A stretch of 64,000 nt of DNA from Rattus norvegicus (GCF_036323735.1 NC_086029.1:8975816-9039815), one strand, 5' to 3'. Counted from the stretch's first letter, positions 35,631 through 47,800 are shown. Translations and numbers: made by a program. Notes: generated by a model not told the origin, from the sequence alone.

Positions 35631-37976
35631 TGAATTCGGTTAGTTCCCAATAGGCCGCAATAGTAGTAAGTGGACTGTTCGGGATATAGAAAAATTTTCA
35701 CGAATGGAATCAAAATTTCTAGGCGAATTCAGTGAGTTCCCAATGGGACATGCCTGTATGAGTTTGCTTTTTAATATCGAGCAACATTTTAAGGAACTGA
35801 ATCTAAGTCTCATGGTGAATTGAGTAGGTTCCCAATAGGATTCGCATGTAATAAGCTTTTATTCAAGATAGAGCAACGTTAAAACGAACTGAGACACTGT
35901 TTCTTTGTGAATTCAGTTAGTTCCCAGTAGCCTGCTCTTTTAATATGTGTACTTTTAAAGATTTATAAAAATTTGGTGAGTCGAATCTGAGTAACATGGT
36001 GAATTCGGTTAGTTCCCAATAGGCAGCAATAGTAATAAGTGGACTGTTCAGGATATAGAAAAATTTTCACAAATGGATTCAAAACTTCTAGGCGATTTCA
36101 GTGAGTTCCCAATGGGACATGCTTGTATGAGTTTGCTTTTCAATATCGAGCAAAATTTTAAGGAACGGAATCAAAGTATCATGGTGAATTGAGTAGGTTC
36201 CCAGTAGGATTCGCGAGTAATAAGCTTGTTATTCAAGATAGAGAAACGTTTTTATGAACTGAAGCACTGTTTCTTTGTGAATTCTGTTAGTTCCCAGTAG
36301 CCTGCTCTTGTAATATATGTACTTTTAAGATTTATCAAAATTTGGTGAGCCGAGTCTGAGTAACATTGTGAATTCTGTTAGTTCCAAATGGGCCGCAGTA
36401 ATAATAAGTTGACTGTTCGGGATATAGAAAAATTTTCACGAATGGAATCAAAATTTCTAGGCGAATTCAGTGAGTTCCCAAAGGGACATGCTTGTATGAG
36501 TTTGCTTTTCAATGTCGAGCAACATTTTATGGAACGGAATCTAAGTATCATGGCGAATTCAGTAGGTTCCCAATAGGATTTGCATGTAATAAGCTTTTTA
36601 TTCAAGATAGAGCAACATTTTAACGAACTGAAACACTGTTTTTTGTGAATTCAGGTAGTTCCCAGTAGCCTGCTCTTGTAATATGTGTACTTTTAAATAT
36701 TTATAAAAATTTGGTGAGCCGAATCTAAGTTACATGGTGAATTTGGTTAGTTACCAATATGCCGCAGTAGTAATAAGTGGACTGTGCGCGATATAGAAAA
36801 ATTTTCATGAATGGAATCAAAATTTCTAGGCGAATTCAGTGCATACACAATGGGACATGCTTGTATGAGATTGCTCTTCAATATAGAGCAACATTTTCAG
36901 GAACGGAATCTAAGTATCATGGTGAATTCAGTAGGTTCCCAATAGGATTCGCATGTAATAACTTGTTATTCAAGATAGAGCAACGTTTTAACGAACTGAA
37001 ACACTGTGTCTTTGTGAATTCAGTTAGTTCCCAGTAGCCTGCTCTTGTAATATGTGTACTTTCAAAGATTTATCAAAATTTGTTCATCCGATTCTGAGTA
37101 ACATTGTGAATTAGGTGAGTTCCCATTAGGCCGCAGTATTAATAAATAGACTGTTCGGGATATAGAAAAATTTTCAAGAGTGGAATCAAAATTTCTAGGC
37201 GAATTCAGTGAGTTCCCAATGGGACATGCTTGTATGAGTTTGCTTTTCAATATAGAGCAACATATTAAGGAAGGGAATCTAAGTATCATGAGAATTCTTT
37301 AAGTTCCCAATAGGATTCGCATGTAATATCTAGCTATTCAAGTTAGAGCAACGTTTTAACGATCTGAAACACTGTTTCTTCGTGAATTCAGTTAGTTCCC
37401 AGTAGCTTGCTCTTGAAATATGTGTACTTTTAAAGATTTATCAAAATTTGGTGAGCCGAATCTGAGTTCATGTTGAATTCGGATAGTTCCCAGTAGGCCG
37501 CCGTAGTAATAAGTGGACTGTTCGGGATATAGAAAAATTTTCACGAATGGAATCAAAATTTCTGGGAGAATTCAGTGAGTTCCCAATGGGACATGCTTGT
37601 ATGAGTTTGCTTTTAAATATAGAGCAACATATTATGTTGGGTATCTACGTATCATGGGAATTCAGTAGGTTCCCAATAGGATTCGCATGTAATAAGCTTG
37701 TTATTCCATATAGAGCAACGTTTTAACGAACTGAGACACAGTTTCTTTGTGAATTCAGTTAGTTCCTAGTAGCCTGCTCTTGTAGTATGTGTACTTTTAA
37801 AGATTTATAAAAATTTGGTGAGACGGATCTGAGTAACATGGTGAATTCTGTTAGTTCCCAATAGGTCGCAGTAGTAATAAGTGGACTTTCGGGATATAGA
37901 AAAATTATCACGAATGGAATCAAAATTTCTAGGGGAATCAGTGAGTTCCCAATGGGACATGCTTGTATGAGTTTGC
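35631..37976. repeat. Long-range block, copy 3 (offset 11046)
   Basis: Partner of 24585-26930. Differences include AAGCTTTTATTC near 35855, GACTGTGCGCGATATAG near 36781 and GGGGAATCAGTGAG near 37933. Downstream of 37976 this copy continues with AGAGCAAC monomers while the other copy returns to CGAGCAAC monomers. This is probably the original context and the 24.6 kb copy the derived one, which is inference. Confidence 0.75.
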
Positions 37977-40380
37977 TTTTCAATATAGAGCAACATTTTA
38001 AGGAACGGAATCTACGTATCTTGGTGATTTCATTAGGTTCCCAGTAGGATTCACACGTAATAAGCTTGTTATTCAAGATAGAGCAACGTTTTATCGAACT
38101 GAAACACTGTTTTTTTGTGAATTCAGTTAGTTCCCAGTAGCCTGCTCTTGTAATATGTGTACTTTTAAAGATTTATCAAAATTTGGTGAGCCGAATCTGA
38201 GAAATATTGTGAATTTGGTTAGTTCCCTATGGTCCGCAGTAGTAATTAGTGGACTGTTCGGGATATAGAAAAAATTTCAAGAATGGAATCTAAATTTCTA
38301 GGCGATTTCAGTGAGATCCCAATGGGACATGCTTGTATGAGTCTGCTCTTCAATATAGAGCCACATTTTAAGGAACGGAATCTAAGTATCATGGTGAATT
38401 CAGTAGGTTCCCAATAGGATTCGCATGTAATAAGCTTGTTATTCAAGATAGAGCAACGTTTTAGCGAACTGAAACACTGTTTATTTGTGAATTCAGTTAG
38501 TTTCTAGTAGCCTGCTCTTGTAATATGTGTACTTTTAAAGATTTATCCAAATTTGGTGAGCCGAATCTGAGAAACATGGTGAATTCGGTTAGTTCCACTT
38601 AGGCCGCAGTATTAAAAAATGGAGTGTTCAGGACATAGAAAAATTTTCAGGAATGGAATCACTATTTCTAGGCGAATTCAGTGAGTTCCCAATGGGACAT
38701 GCTTGTATGAGTTTGCTTTTCAATATAGAGCAACATATTAAGGAAGGGAATCTAAGTATCATGGAATTCTGTAGGTTCCCAATAGGATTCGCATGTAATA
38801 TCTAGCTATTCAAGATAGAGCAACGTTTTAACGAACTGAAACACTGTTTCTTTGTGAATTCAGTTAGTTCCCAGTAGCTTCCTCTTGAAATATGTGTACT
38901 TTTAAAGATTTATCAAAATTTGGTTAGACGAATCTGAGTATCATGGTGAATTCGGTTAGTTCCTAATAGGCCGCCGGAGTAATAAGTGGACTGTTCTGGA
39001 TATAGAAAAATTTTCACGAATGGAATCAATATTTCTAGGAGAATTCAGGGAGTTCCCAAAGGGACATGCTTGTATGAGTTTGATTTTCTATATAGAGCAA
39101 CATTTTAAGGAACGGAATCTAAGTATCATGGTGATTTCAGTAGGTTCCCAATAGGATTCGCATGTAATAAGCTTGTTATTCAAGATAGAGCAACGTTTTA
39201 ACGAACTGAAATACTGTTTCTTTGTGAATTCAGTTAGTTCCCAGTATCCAGCTTTTGTAATATGTGTACTTTTGAAGATTTATCAAAATTTGGTGAGCCG
39301 AATCTTAGTAACATGGTGAAATCGGTTAGTTCCCAATAGACCGCAGTTGTAATAAGTGGACTGTTCGGGATATCGACGAATTTTCACGAATGGAATCAAA
39401 ATTTCTAGTCGAATTCAGAGAGTTCCCAATGGGACATGCTCGTTTGAGTCTGCTTTTCAATATAGAGCAACATTCTAAGGAACAGAATCTAAGTATCATG
39501 GGAATTCTGTAGGTTCCCAATAGGATTCGCATGTAATAAGCTTGTTATTCAAGACTGAGCAAAGTTTTAACGAACTGAAACACTGTTTCTTTGTGAATTC
39601 AGTTAGTTCCTAGTACCCTGCTCTTGTAATATGTGTACTTTTAAAGATTTCTCAAAACTTGTTGAGCCGAATCTGAGTAACATGGTGAATTCGGTTAGTT
39701 TCCAATAGGCCGCAGTAGTAATAAGTGGACTGTTCGGGATATAGAAAAATTTTCACAAATGGAATCAAAATTTCTAGGCGATTTCAGTGAGTTCCCAATG
39801 GGACATGCTTGTATGAGTTTGCTCTTCAATATAGAGCAACATTTTAAGGAACGGAATCTAAGTATCATGGTGAATTCAGTAGGTTCCCAATTGGATTCGC
39901 ATGTGATAAGCTTGTTATTCAAGATAGAGCAATGTTTTCACGAACTGAAACACTGTGTCTTCGTGAATTCAGTTAGTTCCCAGAAGACTGCTCTTGTAAT
40001 ATGTGTACTTTTAAAGATTTATCAAATTTTGGTGAGCCGAATCTGAGTTACATGGTGAATTTGGTTAGTTCCAAATATGCCGCAGTAGTAATAAGTGGAC
40101 TGTTGGCGATATAGAAAAATTTTCACGAATGGAATCAAAATTTCTAGGCGAATTCAGTGAGTTCCCAAATGGACTTGCTTGTATGAGTTTGCTATTCAAT
40201 ATAGATCAACATTTTAAGGAACGGAATCTAAGTATCCTTGTGAATTCAGTGGGTTCCCAATAGGATTCGCATGTAATAACTTGTTATTCAAGATAGAGCA
40301 ACATTTTAACGAACGGAAACACTGTTTCTATGTGAGTTCAGTGAGTTCCCAGTAGCAGGCTCTTGTAATATGTGTACTTT
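37977..40380. repeat. Diverged AGAGCAAC-type monomers left of the 12-mer array
   Basis: Anchors 38247, 38616, 38983, 39353, 39722 and 40092. Units carry private indels, for example ATTAAAAAATGG near 38611 and ATGGAATTCTGTAGG near 38761. The monomer at 39722 has its closest relative right of the array, at 61856 (both with CCAGAAGACTG in the following S1). The last unit, 40092, resembles the tenth HOR monomer at 43783: TGGACTTGCTTG and the shortened TAATAACTTGTTATTC. No gene is visible. Confidence 0.75.
39829..39849. other. Dyad symmetry in S3 (7-bp arms, 7-nt spacer)
   Basis: TTGCTCT, the spacer TCAATAT, then AGAGCAA form a perfect inverted repeat that could fold as a small hairpin or bind a dimeric protein. 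Perfect copies also occur near 38339 (imperfect right arm), 44615, 44985 and 61955. Most other right-hand monomers read TTGCTTT on the left arm (one mismatch), and left-hand monomers with CGAGCAA keep only five paired bases. The structural call is from sequence; any function is unknown. Confidence 0.5.
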
Positions 40381-42265
40381 TAAAGATTTATCAAAATTTG
40401 GTGAGCCGAATATGAGTAACATGGTGAATTCTGTTAGTTCCCAATAGGCCGCCATAGTAATAAGTGGACTGTTCGGGATATAGAAAAATTTTCACGAATG
40501 GAATCAAAATTTCTAGGCGAATTCAGTGAGATCCCAATGGGACATGCTTGTATGAGTTTGCTCTTCAATATAGAGCAACATTTCTAGGAAGGGAATCTAA
40601 GTATCATGGGAATTCAATAGGTTCCCAATAGGATTCGCATGTAATAAGCTTGTTATTCAAGATTGAGCAACGTTTTAACGAACAGAAACACTGTTTCTTT
40701 GTGAATTCAGTTAGTTCACAGTAGCTTGCTCTGGAAATATGTGTACTTTTAAAGATTTATCAAAATTTGGTGAGCCGAATATGAGTAACATGGTGAATTC
40801 TGTTAGTTCCCAATAGGCCGCCATAGTAATAAGTGGACTGTTCGGGATATAGAAAAATTTTCACGAATGGAATCAAAATTTCTAGGCGAATTCATTGAAT
40901 TCCCAATTTTGACATGCTTGTATGAGTTTGCTTTTCAATATAGAGCAACATTTTAGGAACGGGATCTAAGTATCATGGTGAATTCAGTAGGTTCCCAATA
41001 GGATTCGCATGTAATAAGCTTGTTATTCAAGATAAAGCAACTTTTTAACGAAATGAAATACTGTTTCTCTGTGAATTCTGTTAGTTCCCAGGAGCAGGCT
41101 CTTGTAATATGTGTACTTTTAAAGATTTATCAAAATTTGTTGAGCCGAATCTTAGTAACATGGTGAATTCGGTTAGTTCCCAATAGGCCGCAGTAATAAT
41201 AAATGAACTGTTCGGGATATAGGAAAATTTTCAGGAATGGAATCACAATTTCTAGGCGAATTCAGTGAGTTCCCAATGGGACATGCTTGTGTGAGTTCGC
41301 TTTTCAATATAGAGCAACATATTAGGAAGGGTATTTAAGTATCATGGGAATTCAGTAGGTTCCCAATAGGTTTCGCATGTAATATCTTGCTATTCAAGAT
41401 AGAGCAACGTTTTAACGAACTGAAACACTGTTTCTTTGTGAATTCAGTTAGTTCCCAGTAGCTTGCTCTTGAAATATGCGTACTTTTAAATATTTACCAA
41501 AATTTGGTGAGCCGAATCTGAGTAACATGGTGAATTCGGTTTGTTCCTAATAGGCCGCAGGAGTAATAAGTGGACTGTTCGGGATATAGAAAAATTTTCA
41601 CGAATGGAAACAATATTTCCAGGAGAATTCAGGGAGTTCCCAATGGGACATGTTTGTATGAGTTTGATTTTCAATATAGAGCAACATTTTAAGGAACGGA
41701 ATCTAAGTATCATGGTGATTTCAGTAGGTTCCCAATAGGATTCGCATGTAATAAGCTTGTTATTCAATATAGAGCAACGTTTTAACGAACTGAAACACTG
41801 TTTCTTTGTGAATTCAGTTAGTTCCCAGTAGCCTGCTCTTGTAATATATGTACTTTTAAAGATTTATCAAAATTTGGTGAGCCGAATCTGAGTAACATGG
41901 TGAATTCGGTTAGTTCCAATTAGGCCGCAGTAGTAATAAATGGACTGTTCGGGATATAGAAATTTTTCACGAATGGAATCAAAATTTCTAGGCGATTCAG
42001 TGAGTTCCCAATGGTACATGCTTGTATGAGTTTGCCTTTCAATATAGAGCAACATTTTAAGGAACGGAATAAGTATCATGGTGAATTCAGTAGGTTCCCA
42101 ATAGGATTCGCATGTAATAAGCTGGTATTTCAAGATAGAGCAACGTTTTAACGAACTGAAACACTGTTTCTTTGTGAATTCAGTTAGTTCCTAGTAGCCT
42201 GCTCTTGTAATATGTGTACTTTTAAACATTTATCAAAATTTGGTGAGCCGAATCTGAGTAACATG

Positions 42266-42359
42266 GTGAATTCGGTTAGCTCCACATAGACAGCTGAAGT
42301 AATAAGTGGACTGTTCGGGATATAGAGAAATTTTCACGAATGGAATCAAAATTTCTAGG
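42266..42359. repeat. Sub-repeat S2 of the monomer (94 bp)
   Basis: It begins GTGAATTCGGTTAG and contains the anchor AATAAGTGGACTG followed by TTCGGGATATAG and an A/T tract, then GAATGGAATCAAAATTTC. It aligns with the other three sub-repeats at the opening GAATTC box, at a purine/T stretch near base 35, and at a GGAATC-like motif near base 77. By eye, the second half of S2 is among the best conserved parts of the monomer across the window. Confidence 0.85.
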
Positions 42360-42450
42360 CGAATTCCGTGAGTTCCCAATGGGACATGCTCGTATGAGTT
42401 TGCTTTTCAATATAGAGCAACATTCTAAGGAATGGAATCTAAGTATCATG
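42360..42450. repeat. Sub-repeat S3 of the monomer (91 bp)
   Basis: It begins CGAATTC and AGTTCCCAATGGGAC, then TTGTATGAGTTTGC, TTCAATATAGAGCAACATT and GGAATCTAAGTATCATG. Its second half aligns directly with S4: both carry AGAGCAAC followed by a TTTTAA-like run. The site just after TTCAATAT is diagnostic. It reads CGAGCAAC or CGATCAAC in most left-hand monomers and AGAGCAAC in the right-hand third of the window. Confidence 0.85.
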
Positions 42451-42543
42451 GTGAATTCAGTAGGTTCCCAATAGGATTCGCATGTAATAAGCTTGTTATT
42501 CAAGACTGAGCAACGTTTTAACGAACTTAAACACTGTTTCTTT
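42451..42543. repeat. Sub-repeat S4 of the monomer (93 bp)
   Basis: It begins GTGAATTCAGTAGGTTCCC and AATAGGATTCGCATG, then TAATAAGCTTGTTATTC, AAGA.AGAGCAACG and AACGAACTGAAACACTG. It holds the single AAGCTT site of the monomer. The 4-bp deletion that creates the short monomers (TTCCCAATAGG to TTTTAGG) lies in the opening box of this sub-repeat. Confidence 0.85.
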
Positions 42544-42635
42544 GTGAATTCAGTTAGTTCCTAGTACCCTGCTCTTGTGATATGTGTACTTTTAAATATT
42601 TATCAAAATTTGGTGAGCCGAGTCTGAGTAACATG
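42544..42635. repeat. Sub-repeat S1 of the monomer (92 bp)
   Basis: It begins GTGAATTCAGTTAGTTCC and AGTA(G/C)CCTGCTCTTGT, then ATGTGTACTTTTAAA, ATCAAAATTTGGTGAGCCG and CTGAGTAACATG. It shares the GAATTC and AGTTCC box with the other three sub-repeats and ends in the same (A)TCATG or ACATG motif that closes S3. This supports descent of all four from one unit of about 92 bp. Confidence 0.85.
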
Positions 42636-43065
42636 GTGAATTCGGTTAGTTCCAAATGGGCCGCAGTAGTAATAAGTGGACTGTTCGGGATACAGAAAAA
42701 TTTTCACGAATGGAATCAAAATTTCTAGGCGAATTCAGTGAGTTCCCAATTGGACTTTTTTGTATGAGTTTGCTTTTCAATATAGAGCAACATTTTAAGG
42801 AACGGAATCTAAGTATCATGGTGATTTCAGTAGGTTCCCAATAGGATTCGCATGTAATTAGCTTGTTATTCAAGATAGAGCAACATTTTAACGAACTGAA
42901 ATACTGTTTCTTTGTGAATTCAATCAGTTCCCAGTAAACTGCTCTTTTAATTTATGTACTTTTAAATATTTATCAAAATTTGGTGAGCCGAATCTGAGTA
43001 ACATGGTGAAATCGGTTAGTTCCCAAAAGGCCGCAGTAGTAATAAGTGGACTGTTCGGGATATAG

Positions 43066-43094
43066 AAAAATTTTCACGAATGGAATCAAAATTT
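43066..43094. other. Two phased A/T tracts in S2
   Basis: AAAAATTTT (43066-43074) and AAAATTT (43088-43094) have centres 21 bp apart, close to two helical turns, and they recur in nearly every monomer. A third, CAAAATTTGG, lies in S1. Phased A/T tracts bend DNA and are common in satellites that position nucleosomes. Curvature here is inferred, not computed. Confidence 0.5.
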
Positions 43095-44806
43095 CTAGGC
43101 GATATCAGTGAGTTCCCAATGGGACATGCTTGTATGAGTTTGTTCTGCAATATAGAGCAACATTTTAAGGAACGGAATCTAAGTATCATGGTGAATTCAG
43201 TAGGTTCCCAATAGGATTCGCTTGTAATAAGCATGTAATTCAAGATAGAGCAACGTATTAACGAACTGAAACACTATTTTTTTGTGAATTCAGTTAGGTC
43301 GCAGCAGCGTGCTCCTGTAATATGTGTACTTTTAAAGATTTTTCAAAATTTGGTGACCAGAATCTGAGTAACATGGTGAATTCGGTTAGTTCCCAATAGA
43401 CCGCAGTAGTAATAAGTGGACTGTTCGGGATATAGAAGAATTTTCACGAATGGAATCAAAATTTCTAGGCGATTTCAGTGAGTTCCCAATGGGACATGCT
43501 CGTATGAGTTTGCTTTTCAATATAGAGCAACATTCTAAGGAACGGAATCTAAGTATCATGGTGAATTCAGTAGGTTCCCAATAGGATTCGCATGTAATAA
43601 GCTTGTTATTCAAGACTGAGCAACGTTTTAACGAACTGAAACACTGTTTCTTTGTGAATTCAGTTAGTTCCTAGTACCCTGCTCTTGTGATATGTGTACT
43701 TTTAAATATTTATCAAAATTTGATGAGCCAGGTCTGAATAACATGGTGAATTCGGTTAGTTCCAAATGGGCCGCAGTAGTAATAAGTGGACTGTTCGGGA
43801 TATAGAAAAATTTTCACAAATGGAATCAAAATTTCTAGGCGAATTCAGTGAGTTCCCAATTGGACTTGCTTGTATGAGTTTGCTTTTCAATATAGAGCAA
43901 CATTTTAAGGAACGGAATCTAAGTATCATGGTGAATTCAGTAGTTTCCCAATAGGATTCCCATGTAATAACTTGTTATTCAAGATAGAGCAACGTTTTAA
44001 CGAACTGAAACACTGTTTCTTTGTGAGTTCAGTTAGTTCCCAGAGGCAGGCTCTTGTAATATGTGTACTTTTAAAGATTTATCAAAATTTACTGAGACGA
44101 ATCTGAGTAACATGGTGAAATCGTTTAGTTCCCAATAGGCCGCAGTAGTAATAAGTAGACTGTTCGTGTTATAGAAAAATTTTTATGAATGGAATCAAAA
44201 TTTGTAGGCGAATTCAGTGAATACCAATCGACATGCTTGTATGACTTTGCTCTTCAATATAGAGCAACATTTTAAGGAAAGGAATAATTATCATGGTGAA
44301 TTCAGTAGGTTCCCAATAGGATTCGCAAGTAATAAGCTTGTTATTCAAGATAGAGCAATGTTTTAACGAACTGAAACACTGTTTCATTGTGAATTCAGTT
44401 AGTTCCCAGTAGCCTGCTCTTGTAATATGGGTACTTTTAAAGATTTATCAAAATTTGGTGAGCCGAATCTGAGTAACATGGTGAATTCGGTTAGTTCCCA
44501 TTAGGCCGCAGTAGTAATAAATGGACTGTTCGGGATATAGAAAAATTTTCACGAATGGAATCAAAATTTCTAGGCGAATTCAGTGAGATCCCAATGGGAC
44601 ATTCTTGTATGAGTTTGCTCTTCAATATAGAGCAACATTTCTAGGAAGGGAATCTAAGTATCATGGGAATTCAATAGGTTCCCAATAGGATTCACATGTA
44701 ATAAGCTTGTTATTCAAGATAGAGCAACGTTTTAACGAACTGAAACACTGTTTCTTTGTGAATTCAGTTAGTTCACAGTAGCTTGCTCTTGAAATATGTG
44801 TACTTT

Positions 44807-47800
44807 TAAAGATTTATCAAAATTTGGTGAGCCGAATCTGAGTAACATGGTGAATTCTGTTAGTTCCCAATAGGCCGCCATAGTAATAAGTGGACTGTTC
44901 GGGATATAGAAAAATTTTCACGAATGGAATCAAAATTTCTAGGCGAATTCAGTGAGATCCCAATGGGACATGCTTGTATGAGTTTGCTCTTCAATATAGA
45001 GCAACATTTCTAGGAAGGGAATCTAAGTATCATGGGAATTCAATAGGTTCCCAATAGGATTCGCATGTAATAAGCTTGTTATTCAAGATAGAGCAACGTT
45101 TTAACGAACAGAAACACTGTTTCTTTGTGAATTCAGTTAGTTCACAGTAGCTTGCTCTGGAAATATGTGTACTTTTAAAGATTTATCAAAATTTGGTGAG
45201 CCGAATATGAGTAACATGGTGAATTCTGTTAGTTCCCAATAGGCCGCCATAGTAATAAGTGGACTGTTCGGGATATAGAAAAATTTTCACGAATGGAATC
45301 AAAATTTCTAGGCGAATTCATTGAATTCCCAATTTTGACATGCTTGTATGAGTTTGCTTTTCAATATAGAGCAACATTTTAGGAACGGGATCTAAGTATC
45401 ATGGTGAATTCAGTAGGTTCCCAATAGGATTCGCATGTAATAAGCTTGTTATTCAAGATAAAGCAACTTTTTAACGAAATGAAATACTGTTTCTCTGTGA
45501 ATTCTGTTAGTTCCCAGGAGCAGGCTCTTGTAATATGTGTACTTTTAAAGATTTATCAAAATTTGTTGAGCCGAATCTTAGTAACATGGTGAATTCGGTT
45601 AGTTCCCAATAGGCCGCAGTAATAATAAATGAACTGTTCGGGATATAGGAAAATTTTCAGGAATGGAATCACAATTTCTAGGCGAATTCAGTGAGTTCCC
45701 AATGGGACATGCTTGTGTGAGTTCGCTTTTCAATATAGAGCAACATATTAGGAAGGGTATTTAAGTATCATGGGAATTCAGTAGGTTCCCAATAGGTTTC
45801 GCATGTAATATCTTGCTATTCAAGATAGAGCAACGTTTTAACGAACTGAAACACTGTTTCTTTGTGAATTCAGTTAGTTCCCAGTAGCTTGCTCTTGAAA
45901 TATGCGTACTTTTAAATATTTACCAAAATTTGGTGAGCCGAATCTGAGTAACATGGTGAATTCGGTTTGTTCCTAATAGGCCGCAGGAGTAATAAGTGGA
46001 CTGTTCGGGATATAGAAAAATTTTCACGAATGGAAACAATATTTCCAGGAGAATTCAGGGAGTTCCCAATGGGACATGTTTGTATGAGTTTGATTTTCAA
46101 TATAGAGCAACATTTTAAGGAACGGAATCTAAGTATCATGGTGATTTCAGTAGGTTCCCAATAGGATTCGCATGTAATAAGCTTGTTATTCAATATAGAG
46201 CAACGTTTTAACGAACTGAAACACTGTTTCTTTGTGAATTCAGTTAGTTCCCAGTAGCCTGCTCTTGTAATATATGTACTTTTAAAGATTTATCAAAATT
46301 TGGTGAGCCGAATCTGAGTAACATGGTGAATTCGGTTAGTTCCAATTAGGCCGCAGTAGTAATAAATGGACTGTTCGGGATATAGAAATTTTTCACGAAT
46401 GGAATCAAAATTTCTAGGCGATTCAGTGAGTTCCCAATGGTACATGCTTGTATGAGTTTGCCTTTCAATATAGAGCAACATTTTAAGGAACGGAATAAGT
46501 ATCATGGTGAATTCAGTAGGTTCCCAATAGGATTCGCATGTAATAAGCTGGTATTTCAAGATAGAGCAACGTTTTAACGAACTGAAACACTGTTTCTTTG
46601 TGAATTCAGTTAGTTCCTAGTAGCCTGCTCTTGTAATATGTGTACTTTTAAACATTTATCAAAATTTGGTGAGCCGAATCTGAGTAACATGGTGAATTCG
46701 GTTAGCTCCACATAGACAGCTGAAGTAATAAGTGGACTGTTCGGGATATAGAGAAATTTTCACGAATGGAATCAAAATTTCTAGGCGAATTCCGTGAGTT
46801 CCCAATGGGACATGCTCGTATGAGTTTGCTTTTCAATATAGAGCAACATTCTAAGGAATGGAATCTAAGTATCATGGTGAATTCAGTAGGTTCCCAATAG
46901 GATTCGCATGTAATAAGCTTGTTATTCAAGACTGAGCAACGTTTTAACGAACTTAAACACTGTTTCTTTGTGAATTCAGTTAGTTCCTAGTACCCTGCTC
47001 TTGTGACATGTGTACTTTTAAATATTTATCAAAATTTGGTGAGCCGAGTCTGAGTAACATGGTGAATTCGGTTAGTTCCAAATGGGCCGCAGTAGTAATA
47101 AGTGGACTGTTCGGGATACAGAAAAATTTTCACGAATGGAATCAAAATTTCTAGGCGAATTCAGTGAGTTCCCAATTGGACTTTTTTGTATGAGTTTGCT
47201 TTTCAATATAGAGCAACATTTTAAGGAACGGAATCTAAGTATCATGGTGATTTCAGTAGGTTCCCAATAGGATTCGCATGTAATTAGCTTGTTATTCAAG
47301 ATAGAGCAACATTTTAACGAACTGAAATACTGTTTCTTTGTGAATTCAATCAGTTCCCAGTAAACTGCTCTTTTAATTTATGTACTTTTAAATATTTATC
47401 AAAATTTGGTGAGCCGAATCTGAGTAACATGGTGAAATCGGTTAGTTCCCAAAAGGCCGCAGTAGTAATAAGTGGACTGTTCGGGATATAGAAAAATTTT
47501 CACGAATGGAATCAAAATTTCTAGGCGATATCAGTGAGTTCCCAATGGGACATGCTTGTATGAGTTTGTTCTGCAATATAGAGCAACATTTTAAGGAACG
47601 GAATCTAAGTATCATGGTGAATTCAGTAGGTTCCCAATAGGATTCGCTTGTAATAAGCATGTAATTCAAGATAGAGCAACGTATTAACGAACTGAAACAC
47701 TATTTTTTTGTGAATTCAGTTAGGTCGCAGCAGCGTGCTCCTGTAATATGTGTACTTTTAAAGATTTTTCAAAATTTGGTGACCAGAACCTGAGTAACAT

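Larger units (their letters stand above)
42266..42635. repeat. Reference 370-bp monomer with all four GAATTC boxes intact
   Basis: I chose this unit to show the monomer anatomy because each of its four sub-repeats keeps its GAATTC site. The sub-repeat lengths are 94, 91, 93 and 92 bp, which sum to exactly 370. One AAGCTT site lies in the third sub-repeat listed (42489-42494). Digestion with a GAATTC cutter should therefore give a ladder near 92 bp, and an AAGCTT cutter a ladder near 370 bp. The start point is arbitrary because the repeat is circularly permutable. This unit is the sixth monomer of the first 4426-bp higher-order repeat. Confidence 0.95.
40381..44806. repeat. 12-mer HOR unit 1
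   Basis: First unit. Its opening monomer differs from later copies at GAATATGAG (later GAATCTGAG) and at AAGATTGAGC near 40661 (later AAGATAGAGC). The start is therefore a hybrid with the neighbouring monomer 2 type, as expected at an array edge. It shares T at 41491 and C at 41298 with unit 2 but not with units 3-5. Confidence 0.9.

Noticed and set aside
42489..42501. CTTG-N5-CAAG inverted repeat around the AAGCTT site in S4
   Set aside because: The arms are only 4 bp and do not extend; this is expected by chance in a sequence of this composition.
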